Made by a program: the position numbers and the translations under genes. Under the pieces are notes generated by a model that made no database searches, was not told the origin of the DNA, and saw only the letters and a list, made by a program, of their open reading frames with translations. Below are positions 9,531 through 17,098 of a stretch of DNA of 64,000 nt, in pieces. Source of the DNA: an uncultured Collinsella sp. (GTDB lineage: Bacteria; Actinomycetota; Coriobacteriia; Coriobacteriales; Coriobacteriaceae); assembly GCA_902494815.1 (NCBI GenBank), contig CABUVB010000001.1, positions 1 to 64,000 of the forward strand, written 5' to 3'. The stretch's first letter is position 1; the number at the start of each line of letters is the position of its first letter.

Positions 9531-9568
9531 GGGCTGCATTGTCGGATAAATCGGCAATGCAGCCCTTG
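9531..9568 (+). terminator. Hairpin after the GH28 gene
   Basis: GGGCTGCATTG (9531-9541) pairs perfectly with CAATGCAGCCC (9555-9565). The following TTG is a weak T tract, so it may be a leaky terminator between the GH28 gene and the esterase genes. Confidence 0.7.
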
Positions 9569-9618
9569 TGCGATACGGCCGTGTGCGCTGCGCTACGCAT
9601 CATGGTGAAAGGGAATAC

Positions 9619-10428
9619 ATGCTCAATAAAACGATTCCTGTCGGGGTCGATGGCTCGTCTGCCACGATTACGTCTTATGTTTTTGCCCCGACCGAAGATG
9701 CTTATGCTTTAAAACCGCTGCCTGCAGTTGTGGTCGTGCCAGGAGGCGGCTACGATCACGTTTCGCCGCGCGAAGGCGAGCCGGTAGCGCTCCGTTTGTT
9801 GGCGATGGGCTACCAAGCGTTTGTGCTGAACTACTCGGTTGCTCCGGCTGTCTATCCGCTGGCATTGCAAGAACTCGCGCGGGCGGTCGATACCGTCCGA
9901 GGCCATGCGGCAGAGTACTGTGTCGATCCTGATCGGATTACGGTCATGGGTTTTTCGGCCGGTGGGCATCTAGTTGGCATGCTCGGGGCGCTTTGGGACC
10001 AACCCTGGCTTGCAGAGTCGATTGCGGCATCTCCTGAGTCGATTCGGCCTGACGCACTTTGCTTGGGCTATCCGGTCGTAAGCTCGGGGGCCTATGCTCA
10101 TCGTGGTTCATTTGAACACCTAACGGGTGCCGATGGCGCTTTGGCTCAAAAGTTGTCGATCGAGAATATGGTGGGCGAGGGCTTCCCCCGTACGTTCTTG
10201 TGGCATACCGCCGAGGATGCATCGGTACCAGTTCAAAATAGCCTCCTTCTTGCGCAGGCTCTTGCCGACCACGGGATTGGCTTTAGCCTACATGTCTTTC
10301 CGCATGGAAAGCATGGGGCATCGCTCGCCACGGCCCTAACGGCATTTAAGGGCTGCGCCGAGCATATTCAGCCACAAGTTCAGGGCTGGCCTGAACAGTT
10401 CGCTTCCTGGGAGCGTGATGGACGATGA
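9619..10428 (+). CDS. Alpha/beta-hydrolase esterase (acetylesterase-like)
   Basis: A 269-residue serine hydrolase of the alpha/beta fold. PAVVVVPGGGYDHVS carries the oxyanion-hole glycines (HGGG-like), GFSAGGH supplies the nucleophilic Ser (G-x-S-x-G), and the late FPHGKHG segment supplies the His. Similar small esterases remove acetyl or feruloyl groups from plant polysaccharides; acetylated pectin fragments are the likely substrate here, by context. No signal peptide. ATG 9619 follows GAAAGGGAA; the gene overlaps the next by four bases (ATGA), so the two products are translationally coupled. Confidence 0.82.
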   Translation: MLNKTIPVGVDGSSATITSYVFAPTEDAYALKPLPAVVVVPGGGYDHVSPREGEPVALRLLAMGYQAFVLNYSVAPAVYPLALQELARAVDTVRGHAAEYCVDPDRITVMGFSAGGHLVGMLGALWDQPWLAESIAASPESIRPDALCLGYPVVSSGAYAHRGSFEHLTGADGALAQKLSIENMVGEGFPRTFLWHTAEDASVPVQNSLLLAQALADHGIGFSLHVFPHGKHGASLATALTAFKGCAEHIQPQVQGWPEQFASWERDGR

Positions 10429-12590
10429 GCGAAAGTATCTATACGCTGCGCGTTTCGAGGGCTGCGGCAGGAGCGTATCCAACGATTTCCGATGCCTTGG
10501 CGGCAGCCGATCAGCTCTATCCGGATGCCGAGCAACCGGTGATGATTCGCGTCGATCCGGGCGAGTATCGCGAGCGGGTCGAGATTCATCGCTCGCATGT
10601 GACGATTGAGGGAGAGACGGCCGACAGCGTGCGTATCGTGGGCAGCCTGGGTGCCAAGATGCCTTCGGAGGACGGCTCGGGCGTGGACGGCACGCTCGGC
10701 ACGTTTAGGACCTATACCGTTTTGGTCGATGCCGACGACGTACGGCTCGAGAACCTCACGATCGAAAACGATGCGGGCGATGGGCGCGAGGTCGGTCAGG
10801 CGATTGCCCTGTATGCCGATGGCGACCGTCTGGTTGTCGATGCCTGCTGCATTAAGGGGCACCAGGACACACTGTTTTTGGGTCCGCTGCCGCCGCATGA
10901 GGCCAAACCGGGCGGGTTTATAGGACCCAAACAGTATGCGCCGCGCCGGGTGGGGCGCCAGTATTTTCGACGTTGCCGGATCGAGGGCGATGTCGACTTT
11001 ATCTTTGGCGGCACGCGTGCCTACTTTGAGGGGTGCGAGATTCGCTCGCTCAATCGCGATATGGATGTCAACGGGTATGTAACGGCAGCCTCCACGCCTA
11101 AAGGCGAGCCGTACGGATTTGTGTTCCACGGCTGTTCGTTTACAGCTCCGGATGGCGTGGCGCCGGATTCGGTCTACCTGGGTCGTCCTTGGCGCGAATG
11201 GGCGCAAACTGTGCTGATCGATTGCTGGCTGGGGCGACATATCAAGCGCGAAGGCTGGTGGGATTGGAATAAGCCGGCGGCGCACAGCTGCGCGCAGTAT
11301 GCTGGCGCAATCCTGCATGGGCCGGCGGGTGATACTACCGACTGGGTGCCGTGGGCAAATAAACTCGATGTGATGGCTGCCGCCGGGTACGCTCGCGAGC
11401 AGGTGCTTGCCGGTGGGGATGGCTGGGATCCCGAGGGCGGCGACGGTGATGCGGTTGAGACGGCTGGGCTATCTGCCAATGGCCGCACCGTGCACATCGA
11501 GACGTACTGCGAAGACGAGCCTGCGCTGCGTGCCCGGCTGAAGCGCGAGGGACGTTCGGCTGCTTTTACGGGCAAGACTCCTGCAGATTTTGAGGCGTGG
11601 AAGATTGCGACCAGGACTCGTCTGTACGATGTTTTGGGCCTTTCGCTTATGGACCGCGTCCCGATTGAGATTCGTGAGCTCAGCCGCGTGCGGGTTGCCG
11701 GCGGCATCGTGCGCACCCATGCGATGCTGCAGGTGGAGCGCGACGTTTGGATGCCGTTCTACCTGCTCGAGCCGCAGTCGCCTAAGCTCGATGCGTGCGG
11801 CCGCAAGTGTTGCTATATCTGCCCGCATGGCCATCAGGGAGCGGGTGCTGCAAGCGTAGCCGGTGTTGCGGGCGTGCCGGCGGTCGATGATGCCGTGCGT
11901 AAGTTCAATTACGACTACGGTCTGCGTTTGGCACGCATGGGTTACGTGACCGTCTGCCCCGACGCACGCGGTTGGGGATACCGTCGTGACTGGAAGGGCC
12001 AGGGCGATGACGAGAACAGCTTTCTGCGCGGCACGTGCCTAAACCAGGCGCGCATGGCCGAGCCGCTGGGACTTACCGTTGCGGGTCTCAACGCCTGGGA
12101 TAACATGCGTCTGATCGATTACCTAGAGGCGCGCGGCGACATTGCCATGGACGACCTGGGCTGTTTTGGCTTTTCGGGCGGCGGATACATGACGCTGTAT
12201 CTGGCGGCGCTCGACCCACGCGTATGCAAGACGTTTGTCTCGGGCTACCTGTACGGTGTCGATGATTCGCTGCTGCACCTCAACGGCAATTGCAGCTGCA
12301 ACTACACACCCGGACTTTGGCGCTTGCTCGACATGGGCGATATTGCCTCGCTTATTGCGCCACGCCCGCTGTTGGTGCAGAGCTGCGAAGAGGATCATCT
12401 GAACGGTTCGCGCGGGCTGAAAAATGTTGACGAGCAGCTCGAGATCGTGCGCGATGCCTACAAGTTACTGGGTCGCAGAGATGGCCTGCGGCACGAGGTG
12501 TGTCCGGGTGAACACCATCTGGGCGTGACACATCTTGCCGAGGATATCGAATGGCTCGATTCGCACGTTGCGGAATGCGCCCGTGCATAG
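10425..12590 (+). CDS. Fusion of CE8 pectin methylesterase and an alpha/beta-hydrolase acetylesterase
   Basis: A 721-residue two-enzyme protein. Residues 1-~330 are a CE8 pectin methylesterase: GHQDTLF and VDFIFGG carry the two catalytic Asp and YLGRPWREWAQTV the substrate Arg. Residues ~350-721 are a complete alpha/beta hydrolase of the large acetylesterase type, with CPDARGWG, nucleophile motif GFSGGG, acid loop SCEEDHLNG and catalytic His in GEHHLGVTH. It should remove both methyl and acetyl esters from pectin fragments before GH28 or GH105 act. No signal peptide, suggesting intracellular trimming of imported oligomers. Overlaps the upstream esterase gene by four bases. Confidence 0.88.
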   Translation: MSESIYTLRVSRAAAGAYPTISDALAAADQLYPDAEQPVMIRVDPGEYRERVEIHRSHVTIEGETADSVRIVGSLGAKMPSEDGSGVDGTLGTFRTYTVLVDADDVRLENLTIENDAGDGREVGQAIALYADGDRLVVDACCIKGHQDTLFLGPLPPHEAKPGGFIGPKQYAPRRVGRQYFRRCRIEGDVDFIFGGTRAYFEGCEIRSLNRDMDVNGYVTAASTPKGEPYGFVFHGCSFTAPDGVAPDSVYLGRPWREWAQTVLIDCWLGRHIKREGWWDWNKPAAHSCAQYAGAILHGPAGDTTDWVPWANKLDVMAAAGYAREQVLAGGDGWDPEGGDGDAVETAGLSANGRTVHIETYCEDEPALRARLKREGRSAAFTGKTPADFEAWKIATRTRLYDVLGLSLMDRVPIEIRELSRVRVAGGIVRTHAMLQVERDVWMPFYLLEPQSPKLDACGRKCCYICPHGHQGAGAASVAGVAGVPAVDDAVRKFNYDYGLRLARMGYVTVCPDARGWGYRRDWKGQGDDENSFLRGTCLNQARMAEPLGLTVAGLNAWDNMRLIDYLEARGDIAMDDLGCFGFSGGGYMTLYLAALDPRVCKTFVSGYLYGVDDSLLHLNGNCSCNYTPGLWRLLDMGDIASLIAPRPLLVQSCEEDHLNGSRGLKNVDEQLEIVRDAYKLLGRRDGLRHEVCPGEHHLGVTHLAEDIEWLDSHVAECARA

Positions 12591-12659
12591 CCCCTCGGCA
12601 TGCTGCGAATAAACGGTACGTTCCTGTATGACCGCCGATGGGCGGATGAGGAGAAGATT

Positions 12660-13328
12660 ATGGAAACGAAGAGTTTGAGTGAATCGACCATTTGCTGCTT
12701 TGGCGACTCAACGACCTGGGGCGACAACGGCTGCGGTGGGGGAGGCAACGACATCTCGTGGACCTCGCATTTGGGCGCGTTGCTGGGAGGCGCGGTCGTC
12801 GAGAACTTTGGCATCAAGGGTTCGCGTATCGCCATCAAGGCCGACCGTACCGATTCGTTTGTCGAGCGCCTTGACGGTATCGACGATGCGGCCGATATCT
12901 ACATCGTCTTTGGCGGCGTCAACGACTTTAGCCGCAACGTGCCGCTTGGAGAGCTCGGCAGCACGGACGTGCATGAGTTCTATGGTGCACTCGATTACCT
13001 GATCCGTACCATCACGGCGCGCTCGCCTCGGGCAAAGCTCGTGTTTATGACGCCGTGCAAGACGAGCGGCAAGCACGAGAAGGATATCCCGGCAAGCGAC
13101 GAGCTCAACCACCTGGGGTTGACGCAGGTCGCCTACGTGCGAGCGATGCTCGAGGTCTGCGACCGCTACTCCGTGCCGGTGATTGACCTGTATGCGCAAA
13201 GCGGTATCAGCCCGTTTTTGCCGGAGCACCGCGAGCTCTATATGCCGGACGGTCTGCATTACAGTCCTGCCGGCTATGAGCGCCTGGCGCATCGCATCGC
13301 CGCGGGTCTCACCGCCGTTTGCCGCTAA
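12660..13328 (+). CDS. SGNH/GDSL-type esterase
   Basis: A 222-residue SGNH hydrolase. Block I is CCFGDSTTWG with the nucleophilic Ser, the block III Asn is in FGGVNDF, and block V is MPDGLHYSPAGY with the Asp/His pair (DxxH). Family members in pectin loci are often rhamnogalacturonan or carbohydrate acetylesterases, which fits the context. The ATG at 12660 is preceded by GAGGAG at eight to ten bases; the 69-base gap from the pectin esterase suggests cotranscription. It ends just before a large inverted repeat containing the GH105 operator. Confidence 0.85.
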   Translation: METKSLSESTICCFGDSTTWGDNGCGGGGNDISWTSHLGALLGGAVVENFGIKGSRIAIKADRTDSFVERLDGIDDAADIYIVFGGVNDFSRNVPLGELGSTDVHEFYGALDYLIRTITARSPRAKLVFMTPCKTSGKHEKDIPASDELNHLGLTQVAYVRAMLEVCDRYSVPVIDLYAQSGISPFLPEHRELYMPDGLHYSPAGYERLAHRIAAGLTAVCR

Positions 13329-13342
13329 AAGTCTGCCGTTCG

Positions 13343-13410
13343 CGAGGAATATAGGGTTAACGTTCACCCTATATTCCTCGTTCGCGTTACACTAGGGGTA
13401 ACGTTCACCT
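13343..13410 (+). promoter_or_regulatory. GH105 promoter with two operators, one inside a 38-base perfect inverted repeat
   Basis: Arms 13343-13357 and 13366-13380 are perfectly complementary (15 bp) around the eight-base loop TAACGTTC; the centre coincides exactly with the operator core ACGT (13360-13363). A second operator (GGTAACGTTCACCT) is centred 41 bases downstream at 13402.5. TTCACC (13363-13368) and TACACT (13388-13393) can serve as -35 and -10, though the spacer is 19. The hairpin could also end transcription of the esterase genes, although no T tract follows. Confidence 0.72.
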
Positions 13411-13435
13411 ATCGTTTATGTCAGAGGGGACAGCA

Positions 13436-14674
13436 ATGGGTTGCAATCAAATCCTGGACCGTTATATCGAGCAGTTGATCGAAACCTCTACGCCGCAGGC
13501 GCCGGCTTGGAATATCGAAAAGATTCGCGCCGGCAAGGAGAACACCTGGAACTATATTGACGGCTGCATGATCAAGGCGCTCATCGAACTGTACGAGATC
13601 ACGGGTGAGCAGCGCTACCTGACTTTCGCCGATGACTACATCGATTTCTTTGTCCAGGACGACGGTACCATAAAGCATTACAACCCCGAGGAGTACAACC
13701 TCGATAACGTCAATGCGGGCAAGACCCTCTACAAGCTCTATGACCTGGTGGGCAAGCCCAAGTACCGTGCCGCCATGGACACCATCTACCGCCAGCTCGA
13801 GACCCAGCCGCGCACCAAAGAAGGCGTGTTCTGGCACAAGGCCGTCTATCCCAACCAGATTTGGCTCGATGGCATGTACATGGCGCAGCCGTTCTACATG
13901 CAGTACGAGCTGAGCTTCCACAACCGTCGTGCCTGCTCGGACAGCTTCCATATGTTCCAGGTCGTGCATGACCTGATGCGCAACCCCCTCAACGGTCTGT
14001 ACTATCACGCTTACGACGCGAGCCGCAAACAGTTCTGGTGCGACCCGGTCACCGGCCTTTCGGCTAACTTCTGGCTGCGCGCCGAGGGCTGGTTTGCCAT
14101 GGCGCTCATCGACACCTGGGAGCTTATGCCGCCTTCGATGTCGGCCGAGAAGGACGAGATCCGCAAGATGTTCCACGATCTGATCGACGCCATGCTGCCG
14201 TATCAGGACGAGAAGACCGGCATGTGGCACCAGGTTATCAACCTGCCCAATATCGCCCCCAACTACCTGGAGGAGTCGGGCAGCGCCATCTTTGCCAACG
14301 CCATCATGAAGGGCGTGCGTCTGGGCGTGCTGGGCGAGCGTTACTACCAGTACGGCCGTCGCGCCTTCGACGGCATCTGCGAGACCTGCCTGTCCGAGTA
14401 TGACGGGCAGCTGGCGCTCGACAACATCTGCCTGGTTGCGGGCTTGGGAAACACCGCGCACCGCGAGGGCACGTTTGATTACTACATGAGCGAGCCCGTG
14501 GTCAAAAATGATGCAAAGGGTGTGGCGCCGCTGGTGCTTGCCTATATCGAGACCATGCATCACGACAAGCTGGCCGGTAAGCGCGATCCGCTCGCCCCCT
14601 CGGGCGTGTGCTCCATCGAGGACCCGTTTGGCGGATACACCCCGGGCATCAACGCTCATAAGGGATGTGAATAA
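13436..14674 (+). CDS. GH105 unsaturated rhamnogalacturonyl/galacturonyl hydrolase
   Basis: Glycoside hydrolase family 105 (YteR/YesR type), an (alpha/alpha)6 barrel that cleaves the 4,5-unsaturated uronyl residue from the end of lyase-made pectin oligomers. The catalytic Asp lies in the conserved IWLDGMYMAQPF near residue 145; WHKAVYP precedes it and FWLRAEGWFAMAL follows, all typical. The 412 residues match the family and there is no signal peptide. AGAGGGG ends seven bases before ATG 13436; an earlier in-frame ATG at 13418 overlaps this site. The released unsaturated galacturonate feeds the RpiB-type isomerase and KduD genes at 19169-20822. Confidence 0.93.
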   Translation: MGCNQILDRYIEQLIETSTPQAPAWNIEKIRAGKENTWNYIDGCMIKALIELYEITGEQRYLTFADDYIDFFVQDDGTIKHYNPEEYNLDNVNAGKTLYKLYDLVGKPKYRAAMDTIYRQLETQPRTKEGVFWHKAVYPNQIWLDGMYMAQPFYMQYELSFHNRRACSDSFHMFQVVHDLMRNPLNGLYYHAYDASRKQFWCDPVTGLSANFWLRAEGWFAMALIDTWELMPPSMSAEKDEIRKMFHDLIDAMLPYQDEKTGMWHQVINLPNIAPNYLEESGSAIFANAIMKGVRLGVLGERYYQYGRRAFDGICETCLSEYDGQLALDNICLVAGLGNTAHREGTFDYYMSEPVVKNDAKGVAPLVLAYIETMHHDKLAGKRDPLAPSGVCSIEDPFGGYTPGINAHKGCE

Positions 14675-14675
14675 C

Positions 14676-15581
14676 GTGGGGGCTATTACTCCGGGCGTAC
14701 GTTTGCACGACCTTCCGCAGGGGACCGTCGAGGAACGCATTCGCATGGCGGGAGAGCTGCGCTTTTCGTGCATTCAACTGCCGAGCAAGGTGCTCTACGC
14801 ATCGATGGGGATCGATCGAGGCGGCCTGACCCACGAGCTTGCCGACCATTTGCGTGCGGTGCTCGACGAGGCGGGCGTTTCGGTCACCGTGCTCGGCTGT
14901 TATAAGAATCTGGCGACGCCCGATCGCCAACAGCTCATGGATAACTTTGCCGAGTACGAGGCATGCTTGAACTTTGCCCAGATGCTCGGCGGATGCCCGG
15001 TTGGCACCGAGACCGGTCGCCCCAATGCACAGAACCGCGTTGCTGACGACCGCATGACCGATGAGGCACTCGATGCGTTTGCAGACGGGCTTGCACACGT
15101 CTGCGATCGGGCCGAGGCCGTGGGTGGGCAAATTTTGATCGAGCCTGGTTGGAACGAAACGGTCAACACGCCGGATCGCTGCCGTGAGGTGCTAGAGCGC
15201 GTCTCGAGTCCGTCGCTCGGCGTGATCTATGACCCGGTATCACTGCTGCACCCCAGTGTTGTTGACGAAGCGCAGGAAATCACCGCGCGCATGCTCTACT
15301 TATGCGGCAGTAAGATCCGCGCGCTGCACGCCAAGGATTTTGAGGTCGTTGATAACGAGGACGAAGCCGGTTGGTGCGACGGTACGGGTTCGCGCCTGGT
15401 GTGTCATGGCGTGGGCGAGACGGGACGATATGACTTTGAGCCCGTGGTGGCCTGGGCGGCTGCCGCCTGCCCTGGGATTCCCTGCGTGGTCGAGAACAGC
15501 GTGCCGGCGACGGCGGCTGACTGCCTGGCGACACTCGAGCACATGTCCGCTCGCTGCGGGGCTTCGCATCGCGAGTTATAG
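14676..15581 (+). CDS. Xylose-isomerase-like TIM-barrel sugar isomerase/epimerase
   Basis: A 301-residue AP-endonuclease-2/xylose-isomerase-like barrel. Metal ligands are recognisable: Glu in ILIEPGWNE, Asp in VIYDPVSLL, His in ALHAKDFEV and Glu in CVVEN near the end. Such enzymes isomerise or epimerise sugars or keto sugars in the cytoplasm; the exact substrate is unknown. The GTG start at 14676 is one base after the GH105 stop, with AAGGGA about ten bases upstream, so it is translationally linked to GH105 and may act on a released sugar such as rhamnose, tagaturonate or a deoxy keto uronate. Confidence 0.75.
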   Translation: MGAITPGVRLHDLPQGTVEERIRMAGELRFSCIQLPSKVLYASMGIDRGGLTHELADHLRAVLDEAGVSVTVLGCYKNLATPDRQQLMDNFAEYEACLNFAQMLGGCPVGTETGRPNAQNRVADDRMTDEALDAFADGLAHVCDRAEAVGGQILIEPGWNETVNTPDRCREVLERVSSPSLGVIYDPVSLLHPSVVDEAQEITARMLYLCGSKIRALHAKDFEVVDNEDEAGWCDGTGSRLVCHGVGETGRYDFEPVVAWAAAACPGIPCVVENSVPATAADCLATLEHMSARCGASHREL

Positions 15582-15684
15582 CATTGGCTTTTGCCGTGTC
15601 GGCAGATTGAGATTACCTGTATGGGGGCGGCGGTGAAGGGTCTTTATCGTCGCCCCATTGGATTGCATTAAAAAGGGGAGTTGC

Positions 15685-16902
15685 GTGGCTATCCACATTG
15701 TCGAAGAGGCGAATCGTTGCCTGGGTTGTAAAAGGGCGTTCTGCCAGATTAAGGGCTGCCCGGTTCAGACGCCTATTCCACAGGTCATTGACCTGTTCAA
15801 ACAGCGTCGTCTAGAAGAGGCGGGCGAGCTACTGTTCCAGAACAATCCCATGAGCGCGGTCTGCTCCATGGTTTGCAACCATTCGGGCCAGTGCGAGGGC
15901 GCGTGCATCCAGGGCCGCAAGGGCGCGCCGGTGCATTTCTCGAGCATCGAGAACTATATCTCCACGGCATATTTGGATCGTAAGGAGTGGAAGCCCGCAC
16001 CGTCGTGCGGTAAACAGATTGCTGTGGTCGGTTCCGGTCCCGCTGGTATTACCGTGGCCATTAAGATGGCCCAGCTGGGCTGTGCCGTCACGGTATTTGA
16101 GCAGCGGCCCGAGATCGGCGGTGTGCTGGAGTACGGTATCCCCGAGTTCCGCCTGCCCCGTGCGCTCGTGCAAAAGTATCGCCACGTGATGTGCTCGCTT
16201 GGCGTGCGCGTGCGCCCCTCGACCACCATCGGTGGCGCGCTGCATATCGACGACCTGCTGCGCGACGGCTACGATGCGGTCTTTGTCGGTACTGGTACCT
16301 GGCGAGCTCGAAAGCTGGGTATTCCCGGCGAGTCGCGCGGCAACGTGCTGTTTGGTATCGATTATCTGGTCGATCCCACGAGCGTGGCAATCGGGCAGAA
16401 CGTGGCGGTTATCGGCGCCGGCAATGTGGCCATGGATGTTGCCCGCACGGCGCTGCGTTCGGGTGCTCGCAAGGTCACTGTGTATGCACGCTCGCGCCAT
16501 ATCTCGGCCATCGACGACGAGGTCGAGCTGACCGAGCTTGACGGTGCCGAGATTGTGCGCGGCAAGGCGATCTGCGCCATCGATGATAACGGTCCGGTGT
16601 TCGAGACGGCTATCTTTGACGAGGACAACAATGTGGTGGGCTACGAGGAAGAGCTCGACCATGCGTCTGCCGACACAGTTGTGATTGCGGCTTCGCAGGT
16701 GCCCAAGGACAAGCTTGTGCTTACGACGGGCGGTCTGGAGACCGACCATCGCGGCCTTCTTTCGGTCGATGAATGCGGTATGACCACCGTGCCTGGCGTC
16801 TTTGCCGCCGGCGACGTGGTTAACGGCCCGCTCACCGTGGTTCATGCCGTGGCAGGCGCCAAGCTCGCCGTCGAAGGCATGACTGCCTATTTGGGTCTCT
16901 AA
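15685..16902 (+). CDS. GltD-like FAD/NAD(P) oxidoreductase
   Basis: A 405-residue homologue of the glutamate synthase small subunit. Cys-rich N-terminus (CLGCKRAFCQIKGCPVQTPI and CSMVCNHSGQCEGAC) would bind two [4Fe-4S] clusters; IAVVGSGPAGITVAI is the FAD Rossmann motif and VAVIGAGNVAMDVARTA the NAD(P) motif; the C-terminal GVFAAGDVVNGPLTVVHAVA closes the FAD site. No large GltB-type subunit is nearby, so the role is unclear; such stand-alone proteins often transfer electrons from NAD(P)H. The GTG start (15685) is used because AAAAGGGGAG precedes it. A hairpin repeat follows the stop. Confidence 0.82.
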   Translation: MAIHIVEEANRCLGCKRAFCQIKGCPVQTPIPQVIDLFKQRRLEEAGELLFQNNPMSAVCSMVCNHSGQCEGACIQGRKGAPVHFSSIENYISTAYLDRKEWKPAPSCGKQIAVVGSGPAGITVAIKMAQLGCAVTVFEQRPEIGGVLEYGIPEFRLPRALVQKYRHVMCSLGVRVRPSTTIGGALHIDDLLRDGYDAVFVGTGTWRARKLGIPGESRGNVLFGIDYLVDPTSVAIGQNVAVIGAGNVAMDVARTALRSGARKVTVYARSRHISAIDDEVELTELDGAEIVRGKAICAIDDNGPVFETAIFDEDNNVVGYEEELDHASADTVVIAASQVPKDKLVLTTGGLETDHRGLLSVDECGMTTVPGVFAAGDVVNGPLTVVHAVAGAKLAVEGMTAYLGL

Positions 16903-16919
16903 CATATCCCATCCATTAG

Positions 16920-16987
16920 TTGCGGTGAAATACGGACTGTTTTGGCTGTCAAAAGCCTCGATTGCTCCGTATTTCACCGCAACTTTT
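16920..16987 (+). repeat. Dispersed hairpin TTGCGGTGAAATA, copy 1 (also terminator-like)
   Basis: TTGCGGTGAAATACGGA (16920-16936) pairs perfectly with its complement at 16966-16982 and is followed by CTTTTT. A diverged copy sits at 32993-33055. It follows the GltD-like gene and may end its transcription. Confidence 0.8.
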
Positions 16988-17098
16988 TGGGGTTGAGCAG
17001 AGGCTGGAGGAACGCGCACGGTCGGGTGCTGCGCGGTTGCTGGTACAATAGGTACGTCAGCAACTGCCGCCGAGCGGCTCAAATGAAAGGAACCCTGT

